DNA from: CAWVWD01 sp045106825 | Lineage (GTDB): Bacteria; Bacteroidota; Bacteroidia; Chitinophagales; Saprospiraceae | Reading direction: 5' to 3' | Length of the DNA: 64,000 nt | Assembly: GCA_045106825.1 (NCBI GenBank) | Contig: JBGCFH010000215.1 | Coordinates: forward strand, 4,584 to 68,583 | Part shown: positions 17,841-25,805 of the stretch, in pieces | Position numbering within the stretch: position 1 is the stretch's first letter | How the letters are laid out: each line of letters opens with the position of its first letter | Notes under the pieces: model-generated | Told to the model about the DNA's origin: nothing | What the model saw: only the letters and a program-made list of their open reading frames with translations | Database searches by the model: none | Position numbers and translations under genes: made by a program

Positions 17841-19313
17841 TTACTTTTTAAAAGCATAAAAATATTCACCAGGATAATCTTCATAAACACCTTCTAACAT
17901 GACTTTATTATCGGATTTTTCGATAATTGCTGTTAACTCATCGACTGTAGAAACTGCTTTATCATTCACTTTTGTAATAATAAAACCTGGTGTTAAATTC
18001 GTTCTATCAATGGTACTTCCTTTGCGAACGCTAATCACTTTTACACCGTTTTCCACACCTAAAGTTTTCATTTCTTCACTCGAAGCGGAGCGAAGTTCAA
18101 AGCCTAAATCATCCAATAGTTCTACCTCTTTTTTAATTTTTTTTTTAGTAGAAAGTGTTGTTCGATTGCGTTTATCTTTTAGTGTAATATCTGTTTTGTA
18201 GACCTTTCCTTTACGAATGTATTTAATTGATAATTCGTCACCAGGACGATAACGAGCGACTTGTTCCTGTAAAGCAGGCATTGTTGGTACTTTCACATCA
18301 TTGATATGAGTGACGACATCGCCAGCTCTTAATTTTGCATCATCTGCAGCCGAATTAGGATTGATTTGAGCGATATGAACACCTTCTAATTTTTTCAATC
18401 CTGATTCTTTCGCAATAGTTTCATCAACATCTTCAATCGTTACACCTAAAAATCCACGTTGTACTACGCCAAATTCTTTTAAATCTTTAACAATCTTACG
18501 AACTAAATTTGCTGGAACAGCAAATGAATAACCTTCATAATGACCTGATTGTGTGATGATTGCAGTATTTATACCAACCAAATCACCATTTGTATTTACT
18601 AAAGCACCTCCGCTATTACCCGGATTTACGGCAGCATCAGTTTGTATAAATGATTCGATTTTATAATTACCTTCCAGAATATTAATATTTCGACCTTTTG
18701 CACTTACGATTCCTGCGGTTACGGTTGAAGTCAAGTTGAATGGATTCCCAACTGCCAAAACCCATTCGCCGATACGAGTAGAATCTGAATTTCCAAATTC
18801 TAAATACGGCAAATCGTTTTTATTAATTTTAATTAATGCTAAATCTGTCGAAGGATCTTTTCCAATTACTTTTGCCTCAAAGGTACGTTTATCATGTAAG
18901 GTTACTTCTAATGTATTTCCATCTTCGATAACATGATTATTTGTTACAATATATCCATCAGAAGAAATAATCACACCAGAACCTGTTGAAATACCAGGAT
19001 TTAAACTTCCCCAAACATCATTATTTTTTGAGCGTTTTGAACCAGCTAATGCTTTGATATTTACGACTGATGTCGTTACCATTTCAGCAGCCTCAATAAA
19101 GTCGGTTGGAGCAGACGTGAAATTGATAGTTTTGTCAGGGCTTGCCATATCAACTTCGCTAAATGCATCACCTCGATAACTGGCATATTGTGCAGAAGAA
19201 CGTTCTTGAATCGTTACGATTTCTGTAGGTTCACCTTTTACCCAATCATAAACGCCAACAGACAGCAACGAACTGATGACAGCTACTAAAACAATTAATC
19301 CTAAATTTTTCAT
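17841..19313 (-). CDS. degP: DegP/HtrA family periplasmic serine protease
   Basis: 490 residues from the ATG at 19313, chosen because a membrane-anchor/signal helix (MKNLGLIVLVAVISSLL) follows directly; a further in-frame ATG at 19334 adds seven residues. The trypsin-like domain shows the triad His127 (TNNHV), Asp157 (STDLALI) and Ser234 (NPGNSGGAL). Two PDZ domains follow: PDZ1 starts with FLGVTIEDVDE and has the AGDVVTHINDV turn near residue 330; PDZ2 ends with ITKVNDKAVSTVDEL. Known: HtrA proteases degrade or refold damaged envelope proteins. Length and order are standard. It ends close to the large inverted TTGACGG repeat, which supplies its terminator. Confidence 0.93.
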   Translation of the reverse strand: MKNLGLIVLVAVISSLLSVGVYDWVKGEPTEIVTIQERSSAQYASYRGDAFSEVDMASPDKTINFTSAPTDFIEAAEMVTTSVVNIKALAGSKRSKNNDVWGSLNPGISTGSGVIISSDGYIVTNNHVIEDGNTLEVTLHDKRTFEAKVIGKDPSTDLALIKINKNDLPYLEFGNSDSTRIGEWVLAVGNPFNLTSTVTAGIVSAKGRNINILEGNYKIESFIQTDAAVNPGNSGGALVNTNGDLVGINTAIITQSGHYEGYSFAVPANLVRKIVKDLKEFGVVQRGFLGVTIEDVDETIAKESGLKKLEGVHIAQINPNSAADDAKLRAGDVVTHINDVKVPTMPALQEQVARYRPGDELSIKYIRKGKVYKTDITLKDKRNRTTLSTKKKIKKEVELLDDLGFELRSASSEEMKTLGVENGVKVISVRKGSTIDRTNLTPGFIITKVNDKAVSTVDELTAIIEKSDNKVMLEGVYEDYPGEYFYAFKK

Positions 19314-19603
19314 GTAATTGTTGATTATGTACAATCTAAGTCAAATCAAATAACTATAATCACCTTAAATTGAAGTATTTTATTCAAAGATGAAATGCTA
19401 TAATATTCTTATTATCTCACAAACTACAAATTGCTTACTATTTTTACAATTAGTTTCTATTAAAATTATGAAAATCAACGATATTATAACGATTTTTGTT
19501 GACGATTTAACGAAAGTTTATTTAAAAATGCTTGATTAGCAATCGAATAATACTTTATCACCGAGGTTTCGGGACACGTACCTCATAGTTTATACTTAAA
19601 AAT

Positions 19604-19825
19604 ATGAGTTATCTAAGAAAAATGTTTGAAAATCAACCTGATGATAGTCATTATGTTGGCAATATTTTCGGTTGGAAAATATCTATAATTGGTGCAATTG
19701 TAATGCTTGTTGTTGGTGCTTTGATTGCTTACGGTCATTTTACAGGACAAATTGATATTGAAACAGGCGAACCAATTAATAAAACAACAACAGTTGATAG
19801 TAATTCAGTCGACAGTTTGCAGTAA
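19604..19825 (+). CDS. Small single-span membrane protein
   Basis: 73 residues: a polar N-terminus (MSYLRKMFENQPDDSHY), one membrane helix (ISIIGAIVMLVVGALIAYG) and a Thr/Ser/Asp-rich tail. The composition looks genuine, and similar short proteins are common in Bacteroidota; function unknown. It ends in a word repeat (GTTTGCAGTAAACAGTAA) and is 72 bases before dapF, possibly in the same transcript. Confidence 0.6.
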   Translation: MSYLRKMFENQPDDSHYVGNIFGWKISIIGAIVMLVVGALIAYGHFTGQIDIETGEPINKTTTVDSNSVDSLQ

Positions 19826-19839
19826 ACAGTAAGCAAAAC

Positions 19840-19883
19840 AACTCCAACGGAGTTAAAACAATAGCAATGGGTAAAACCCATTG
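19840..19883. repeat. Two short palindromes before dapF
   Basis: AACTCCAACGGAGTT (19840-19854) and CAATGGGTAAAACCCATTG (19865-19883) are small perfect hairpins directly upstream of the dapF start at 19898. They could act in the leader or reduce read-through from the small upstream gene. Confidence 0.7.
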
Positions 19884-19897
19884 AAAACGAACAAAAA

Positions 19898-20665
19898 ATG
19901 AAATTTTATAAATATCAAGGAGCAGGAAATGATTTTGTGATGATTGATAACCGTGAAAAAGTTATGGCAATCACAGAACACAAACGGATTGAACAATTGT
20001 GTGATAGACGTTTTGGAATCGGTGGAGATGGTTTGATTTTGATTCAGAACCATCCGGATTATGATTTTGAAATGGTATATTTTAATGCTGATGGTTACCA
20101 AACTTCGATGTGTGGAAATGGTGGACGTTGTGCAGTGGCTTTTGCCAAATATTTAGGCATCATTGATACAACAACTCGATTTTTAGCAATTGATGGCGAA
20201 CACGAAGCCATTATTGAAAAAGAGAATTGGGTAGAGTTACAAATGTCGAATGTCAACACGGTTGAGATTAATTCTGATAACTTTATATTAGACACTGGTT
20301 CGCCTCATTATGTGACTTTCGTCAATGATGTTACAGAAATTGACGTATTTAATCAAGGTCGTTCTGTCCGATATAACGAGCGGTTTAGCGAAAAAGGGAT
20401 TAATGTTAATTTTGTAGAAAACACCTTGCAAGGAATTTCCGTTGTTACTTACGAACGTGGCGTTGAAGATGAGACTTTAGCTTGTGGAACTGGCGTTACC
20501 GCTTGTGCGATTGCACATTGGATAAAAAATAAAAAATCTACGAATATTCAAATCAAAGCAAAAGGTGGCGATTTGTCCGTTCGTTTTGAGCCTTTTGGTC
20601 ATAATCAATTCAAAAATATTTGGCTCTGTGGTGGAGCAACTTATGTTTTTGAAGGCAATATTTAA
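19898..20665 (+). CDS. dapF: Diaminopimelate epimerase
   Basis: 255 residues. It converts LL- to meso-diaminopimelate for lysine and peptidoglycan synthesis, in the cytoplasm, without a cofactor. Both catalytic cysteines are present in their motifs: Cys72 in MCGNGGRC and Cys196 in ACGTGVTAC. The N-terminal FYKYQGAGNDFV and the GIGGDGL loop are intact, and YERGVEDET precedes the second Cys. Length is usual for Bacteroidota. No other lysine gene is adjacent. Two small hairpins lie in the leader and an inverted word repeat follows the stop. Confidence 0.95.
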   Translation: MKFYKYQGAGNDFVMIDNREKVMAITEHKRIEQLCDRRFGIGGDGLILIQNHPDYDFEMVYFNADGYQTSMCGNGGRCAVAFAKYLGIIDTTTRFLAIDGEHEAIIEKENWVELQMSNVNTVEINSDNFILDTGSPHYVTFVNDVTEIDVFNQGRSVRYNERFSEKGINVNFVENTLQGISVVTYERGVEDETLACGTGVTACAIAHWIKNKKSTNIQIKAKGGDLSVRFEPFGHNQFKNIWLCGGATYVFEGNI

Positions 20666-20667
20666 AT

Positions 20668-20732
20668 ATAAAATATGAGGTATGAAGTATAATACAATCG
20701 ACTTCATATCTTATACTTTATACCTTATACCT
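20668..20732. repeat. Inverted word repeat (TATGAAGTATA / TATACCTTATACC)
   Basis: ATATGAGGTATGAAGTATAA (20674-20693) faces ACTTCATATCTTATAC and TTTATACCTTATACC (20701-20731). The next open frame runs through it, so an ATG at 20682 inside the repeat is a doubtful start for the next gene. Confidence 0.65.
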
Positions 20733-20738
20733 AAAAAA

Positions 20739-21278
20739 TTGAATCAACGTTTCGATATATTGTGTAATAATTGTGGTCAACAAGTTGTATTCCGACCTCT
20801 TCAGGAAATGGCGACTTGTTCGTCTTGTGGTACACATTTGAAATTGGAGGAAACGGAACGAACGATTTCTGCTGTTGTTATCGAAAAAAAAGAGTTTCTC
20901 AAAATACAACAACAGCCAATTCCTATTAATCAAAATCCTCATTATGACCAAGAACAAGAATTTATTGAATACGCACAACGGCTCAAACAATTAGAAAAAG
21001 ACTGGAAAGAAGAACAAGAAAAATTTAAAGTGAAAAATAATAAAAAGATGATTTTGCCTCGAAAAACGCAAAGTTTGCTCTTTACTATTGCTGGTGCTTG
21101 TTTGTTGATTTGTGGAATTTTCTTTTGGCGAGGAAGTACATTTTTATTGATAATCGGTGGAATTTGGCTGTTTTCGAGTGGTAAAGAATATTATAAATCT
21201 ATTCAATATGAACAGGCGAAACAAGATTATGAAGATGAGAAAGAACGATTACAAATGGCAATTGATTTATTACATTGA
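20739..21278 (+). CDS. Zinc-ribbon, coiled-coil membrane protein
   Basis: 179 residues from a TTG at 20739. An in-frame ATG at 20682 exists, but its 19 extra codons are translated word repeat, so I prefer the TTG; TTG starts also seem to be used by ctaB and the heptose kinase gene here. Domains: an N-terminal zinc ribbon (CNNCGQQVVF ... CSSCGTHL, two CxxC pairs within the first 35 residues); a Glu/Lys-rich coiled coil around residues 60-90; two membrane helices (LLFTIAGACLLICGIFFW and LLIIGGIWLF) at about 105-145; and a second charged helix. Function unknown; a membrane-tethered zinc-ribbon sensor or scaffold is a guess. Confidence 0.7.
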   Translation: MNQRFDILCNNCGQQVVFRPLQEMATCSSCGTHLKLEETERTISAVVIEKKEFLKIQQQPIPINQNPHYDQEQEFIEYAQRLKQLEKDWKEEQEKFKVKNNKKMILPRKTQSLLFTIAGACLLICGIFFWRGSTFLLIIGGIWLFSSGKEYYKSIQYEQAKQDYEDEKERLQMAIDLLH

Positions 21279-21368
21279 ATAGACTAAACTAAATTATTCC
21301 CGTTTCACTGAAACGAAAAGTAGAAATCACAATTATTAAATTTGGCTTCACAAAATGCTTTTTTATGT

Positions 21369-21714
21369 AGATTCCGTAGGTTTTCTAATAAATTGTAAAA
21401 AAGGTCTGTGTGAGATGATTGTTGTGCAAGGTATAAGAACATTCGACAGACGATTTTAAATCGCCCGTCGAATTCTTATTTAGGAATGATGAAAAAATAA
21501 ATTGGTGATTTTGATAAGAAAAATTTTGTTTTATACGAGGCATTTTTTGAGGGAATAGCATTGCTATTGCTGAAAAAAATAACGACGTAGAAAGCAAAAT
21601 TTAGCAATCAAAATCGGTAAGTTATTATTTTATCATTCCTTATGTTATGGATTATCGTAAAAATCACTAATTATAACATAACATATTGCAAATTATTTTA
21701 AACCGATAATAGCT
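21369..21714. mobile_element. Degraded fold-back MITE, relative of the 4310 element
   Basis: The right arm (21650-21714, ending TTTTAAACCGATAATAGCT) shares 57 of 65 bases with 4456-4520. The central hairpin (arms 21441-21456 and 21458-21473, TTCGACAGACGATTT versus AAATCGCCCGTCGAA) matches that of the first element, with two mispairs. The left arm, from about 21369 (AGATTCCGTAGGTTTTC), is badly diverged, and I see no target duplication. A second fold-back element is inserted between hairpin and right arm. Confidence 0.75.
21482..21640. mobile_element. Nested 159-bp fold-back element
   Basis: The two halves are inverted copies over about 70 bases each: AGGAATGATGAAAAAATAA... on the left matches the complement of ...TTATTATTTTATCATTCCT on the right, with GATTTTGAT, AATTTTG and ATTTTTT blocks kept. 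The symmetry centre (21561, AATAGCATTGCTATT) is exactly the midpoint of the element. It interrupts the older MITE, so it arrived later. Confidence 0.75.
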
Positions 21715-21773
21715 AATATCAGCGAAAAATGGAAAATTAAAAATCATAACACCGCTCACAATTTTGACTTCAA

Positions 21774-24674
21774 TTATTTTCCAATCAATACAAAAGCTGC
21801 CCAATATCTCGGATTTGCTGCTGTCGGATCTTTCAACATTTTCAATTTCGCTTGACGTAATGCTGCCGAATAATCATTTGTTTCTAAGTAAGACTTATAG
21901 AAATCAATCATAAGTTCTGCACTGTATTTGTCACTGACTTTCCAGAGCGAAAACATAACGTTATTTGCACCTGAATAAATAAAACTGCGATTCAATGCAA
22001 TCAAACCTTCGCCCGAAACGAACTGCCCAATCCCGCTTTCACAACTACTTAAAACGACCAAATCTGCTTTAATATCTTGCATTTGGATTTCGTTGGCAAA
22101 AAGTAAGTTATCTTCTGGTTTATCGGTTTTGCTATAACAAGCTAAAGCGGATAAACGAGGATTTTGAAAATTAACTAAACCATGAGTTGCAATATGAACA
22201 AATTGATACGATTGTTTTTTGGTGGCTTGATTGTAGTTTGTTTTTGTTGCATTTTCTTCTAACAAAATGGTTGTTTGCCCTTTGCCTTCCAATGTTTTAG
22301 CAATTGTTTCTACTTCCGTTTTCGTATTTGGCAAAGATAGAAATCGGTTGTTTTCAACACCTCGATATAAACTATCAATTAAAAAATCAATAGCACGAGT
22401 TGAGCCAACAGAACCTTCATTAAATACTGGTGCAAATGCAAATAAAGAATTATCTTTTATCGCAGGTTTGTTTTTGAGTTGAGAATAGATAGTAGCCGAA
22501 TATTGATAACTGATGTCGTACTTTTTGATTAGAAAATCAAGTTCATTGAATGGTTTTTGCTCGTTTGTGGCAAGTAATATTTCAAAAGGAATATCAAAGA
22601 ATAGGTCAGATGGTGAAAATAATAATTGACTATTATTATCAATATATTTTTCAATTGGAGTCATTAGTTTTAGATATAAACGATGATTAATTTCAATTAA
22701 TTTATTTCGATTTGAGGATTGTATTAATAAAGGATTTTTTAGCAACTTAGAACAATTTTTTATATCATTAAAAAACTCATCATCAATATCTACTTTAATA
22801 ATATTGGTTTCGTCTTTTGTAATTAGATAGATGTCTAATGTTTTAATTTCTGGTATTGTATAGGATATGAAAATATCATTATTATTTAATGTATTTTGTA
22901 AAGTAGAAACATTTACAATGTTGATGTCATAAGTATTATTGATTGCTTTTTGATGTGTTATACTTTGCGATTCTATGAAATAGTTATAAGTTTTGGTAGC
23001 TTTCAAAAGTTTTTGTTGATAATATTCTAAACTATCATTAGATGATAATGCTACTTTTAAATTATAAGTTTCTATCATGCGAGATAATTTAATTTTCTCA
23101 TTCAAAATATCTTGAGGTAAATCTAAAGGCGTTATTGTTTTGTTTAGAATAGCTGATTTTTTTCTTTCAGTAAACTCGAATGCTTTATTAAAGGACTCTT
23201 CTGATTGCTTCATCAGGTAAAGTTCTGTATGAACTTGTTCCATTTGATTCATTAAAGGTATATAGTAATACTGATTTTGAATATATAGAGATATATCTCC
23301 TTTATCTTTTGGATTCATTCTTTCTAAAAAAACTAAGGATAATGTTCCTGTTTGAGAAGCATTTTCAAGAAGCTCATTCTTCATTTGTTGTTTATTCTTC
23401 ATTGCTTTTTTATAAAGTGCTTGGGACTTAAATCGCAATAATGAATGAACTTCCATATCACTATATACCTTAGCATTTGGAAATGGATTATCATAGGTGT
23501 TTTTAGGCGTAAAATCAATTACAAGTTCTGACAAAGCTTTTTGTATTTCTTCTAATGCTTTGTCATATTTTCCTATTCTAATTAATAAATCTGCATACTT
23601 GTCAATATAATTTGGATTATAACCATATTCAAATGATTTTTTTATTGCTATTTCAGCATTGTTAAAATCTTCAATATCTAAATACGAAATAGCTAAATTT
23701 GTATAAGAAAGAATTAAATCTTGATTATATTTATGATCATTATTTTCTTCTTCTAAAAGTTTAATCCCTTCTTTTTCATATAAAATAGCGTTTTCAGTAT
23801 CATTAATTACTGAAAACGCATAACCAATATTACTATACATAAAACACTTACTCATAGTGCCTATATTATTATTCGTTTCGATTATATTAAGAGCTTTTTT
23901 TATATGAAGATTCATTTGTGTTAAGTTATTTAATTCTGCATAAATCATCCCGAGTTGTATCAATAAATCCGCAACGGTAGCAATATTAAAAACATCATAT
24001 TTTTCATTTAGTCTGAGGCATTCAGAGTAATAAAGTATAGAACTTTCGTAATCTTGAATTATTGAATAATAATCAGCTTTGAAATAATTGAGTGTTACCC
24101 AATATTTATCAAATAGTACATTTGTAGATGATTTCAAAACAGTTTCTATCTCGTTTACATAAACTTGAAACTCCTGTTTTCTACGCAATGCATTATGAGA
24201 ATTATAGATTTCATCAATAAAATAAAAATATACCTCCTCATTCTTATTTATACTTTTCTTGGCTTTAGGAATAGATTCAAATGCTTTCTCAGGTTCATAA
24301 TAATTTAAAACTTTAAGGTATGCTACATAAGCATATCCTAAATATGGATGTTCATCAGTGTTTAATTTTGATTTGGCTTCCTCCATAACTTTTAAACTAT
24401 ATTCTTTTCCTGCTATTTCGTCATCACAAACCATTCTTAAAGCTAAGGCTGACTTAATTAATAGAGATTTTGGGACAAATGGGTGAGCCTTGTAAAGATT
24501 TAATGCTTCTTCTAAAAGTTCAAGTTGATGAGGATTACACTTACGAAATTCATAAGTAATTGCTTCCTCATACAACCGATTTGCTTTTGCGGTATCTTCC
24601 TCGATATTTCCAGTCGGTTGTCCAAAAACCGTTACAGTAACAAGCGTGAAAATTGTAAATAATAGGTGTTTCAT
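21774..24674 (-). CDS. Secreted TPR-CHAT domain protein (caspase-like peptidase)
   Basis: 966 residues. The signal peptide (MKHLLFTIFTLVTVTVFGQ) predicts export. Residues about 20-480 are helical repeats of TPR type (for example YTNLAISYLDIEDFNNAEIAIKK, ADLLIRIGKYDKALEEIQKAL). A linker region is followed by a C-terminal CHAT domain from about 650. Its catalytic pair is visible: His831 in HIATHG and Cys878 in VVLSSCESG, followed by GEGLIALNRSFIYSGANNVMFSLW and the closing NPRYWAAFVLIG. Known: CHAT domains are C14-like cysteine peptidases or peptidase-like modules, often with TPRs. Inferred: a periplasmic or surface protease or signalling protein. A small AraC-type gene lies 106 bases upstream on the same strand. 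Confidence 0.88.
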   Translation of the reverse strand: MKHLLFTIFTLVTVTVFGQPTGNIEEDTAKANRLYEEAITYEFRKCNPHQLELLEEALNLYKAHPFVPKSLLIKSALALRMVCDDEIAGKEYSLKVMEEAKSKLNTDEHPYLGYAYVAYLKVLNYYEPEKAFESIPKAKKSINKNEEVYFYFIDEIYNSHNALRRKQEFQVYVNEIETVLKSSTNVLFDKYWVTLNYFKADYYSIIQDYESSILYYSECLRLNEKYDVFNIATVADLLIQLGMIYAELNNLTQMNLHIKKALNIIETNNNIGTMSKCFMYSNIGYAFSVINDTENAILYEKEGIKLLEEENNDHKYNQDLILSYTNLAISYLDIEDFNNAEIAIKKSFEYGYNPNYIDKYADLLIRIGKYDKALEEIQKALSELVIDFTPKNTYDNPFPNAKVYSDMEVHSLLRFKSQALYKKAMKNKQQMKNELLENASQTGTLSLVFLERMNPKDKGDISLYIQNQYYYIPLMNQMEQVHTELYLMKQSEESFNKAFEFTERKKSAILNKTITPLDLPQDILNEKIKLSRMIETYNLKVALSSNDSLEYYQQKLLKATKTYNYFIESQSITHQKAINNTYDINIVNVSTLQNTLNNNDIFISYTIPEIKTLDIYLITKDETNIIKVDIDDEFFNDIKNCSKLLKNPLLIQSSNRNKLIEINHRLYLKLMTPIEKYIDNNSQLLFSPSDLFFDIPFEILLATNEQKPFNELDFLIKKYDISYQYSATIYSQLKNKPAIKDNSLFAFAPVFNEGSVGSTRAIDFLIDSLYRGVENNRFLSLPNTKTEVETIAKTLEGKGQTTILLEENATKTNYNQATKKQSYQFVHIATHGLVNFQNPRLSALACYSKTDKPEDNLLFANEIQMQDIKADLVVLSSCESGIGQFVSGEGLIALNRSFIYSGANNVMFSLWKVSDKYSAELMIDFYKSYLETNDYSAALRQAKLKMLKDPTAANPRYWAAFVLIGK

Positions 24675-24780
24675 TGTTTTAAGATTTATATTATAAAATA
24701 ATTTGTTTTCGTAAATATCTAAAATTAAATTAAAGCCAATCTGTACAGTTGTATCTCTGTAACAATAATGGGCAAAAAAA

Positions 24781-25113
24781 TTAATCTATCAACTTTCGAT
24801 AACCTGTAGGCGTGTAACCTGTCCATTTTTTAAAAGTCTTTGAAAAATGCGACATATCATGAAAATGAACCATTTTAGCAATGAAAGTGATGGGCAAATC
24901 TGTTTGAAGTAATTGGTCTTTGGCAAAAGTAATCTTTTTTTTGGTAATCAATTCTCGTGCATTCATCTTATAGTAAGTTTTCAGTTTTCTATGAATATAC
25001 ATTCGACTTACACCCATTTCGTTAGCGATAAATTCATCCTTTAGATTTGGGTTTAATAAATTTGCTTTAATAATTTTATTAACTCGTTTTTTAAATTCTT
25101 TGGACGTATACAT
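24781..25113 (-). CDS. Minimal AraC-type DNA-binding protein
   Basis: 110 residues, which is little more than the double helix-turn-helix of AraC regulators. The first HTH covers KDEFIANEMGVSRMYIHRKLKTYY (residues 25-48), and the second ends in the family signature FHDMSHFSKTFKKWTGYTPTGYR. No sensor domain, signal peptide or membrane helix exists in the frame, and no such region can be found upstream. It could be a stand-alone regulator or the remains of a larger one. It is transcribed in the same direction as the TPR-CHAT gene and 106 bases before it, so it probably belongs to that unit. Confidence 0.85.
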   Translation of the reverse strand: MYTSKEFKKRVNKIIKANLLNPNLKDEFIANEMGVSRMYIHRKLKTYYKMNARELITKKKITFAKDQLLQTDLPITFIAKMVHFHDMSHFSKTFKKWTGYTPTGYRKLID

Positions 25114-25682
25114 TTTTTAGAATTAGTTTGAAGGTTAATCCCACAAACCTGAGAAGTGTCACATTTAAATGATGAATGTTGGAGAAAAAATGATTTTAAT
25201 AAAAAATATGATTTTTCTTATAATTATTAGAATCAATGATTTTTATCAATCTTAACAAAGATTCACTTATATAAATAATTGATTCTAAATAGTATAAGTT
25301 ATCTAAAGTATTGAAAAGACGTGTCAGAAGAGTTATTTAGACTTATTATAAAAGCCTTTTTTTATTGACAAACTGTGAAAATATTTAGATTACTATATAT
25401 GAAAATGGGATTAATTTCTATCTTTGCGGCAATTCAGAGACAGATTAAATATTCGTTTCAACGGAAATGAATAATATTTTATTATCAGATTAGAATTTAC
25501 AAAAAAAATGATTTTTCTCATTTTTTTAAGTTAAAATGTTTTCATTTGTCTTTTTAGGAAAAGCCATAATATAGTTTTGGTTTTGTTAAAAAATGACAAA
25601 TGGAAAATGGGTTTGTTAATAGTTTGTTAAAACTCTATTTATTTAGATGTCATCTAAATAGATGTGCAGATTTAAAAATGAG
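25114..25682. other. Long leader/spacer before the respiratory operon
   Basis: About 570 AT-rich bases without a credible gene. TATCTTTG at 25419-25426 matches the -7 box on the plus strand but lacks a TTG at the right distance. A short hairpin (ATTCGTTTC ... GAAATGAAT) follows at about 25450-25475. A small RNA is possible but unsupported. Confidence 0.35.
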
Positions 25683-25713
25683 TTGGTAAAACATTTTTCA
25701 CGTTGTAAATTTG
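25683..25713 (+). promoter_or_regulatory. Promoter of the act-cox operon (TTG-N20-TAAATTTG)
   Basis: TTG at 25683-25685 and TAAATTTG at 25706-25713 with a 20-base spacer match the primary-sigma consensus of Bacteroidota. The transcript should start near 25720, giving a leader of about 86 bases before actA. Confidence 0.75.
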
Positions 25714-25805
25714 CGTGACAAATGAGTGACATATATGACTTAAAGAAATATATGTCAATATTATAGTCAAATAGAAAGTTAAAACACTTAAATAATAAAT
25801 ATACG

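Noticed and set aside
19560..19603. Small hairpin GAGGT...ACCTC before the small membrane protein, considered as a riboswitch
   Set aside because: The stem is only five bases and no conserved aptamer core is visible.
20682..20738. ATG at 20682 as start of the zinc-ribbon gene
   Set aside because: The 19 codons are an inverted word repeat; the zinc ribbon begins after the TTG at 20739. Not excluded entirely.
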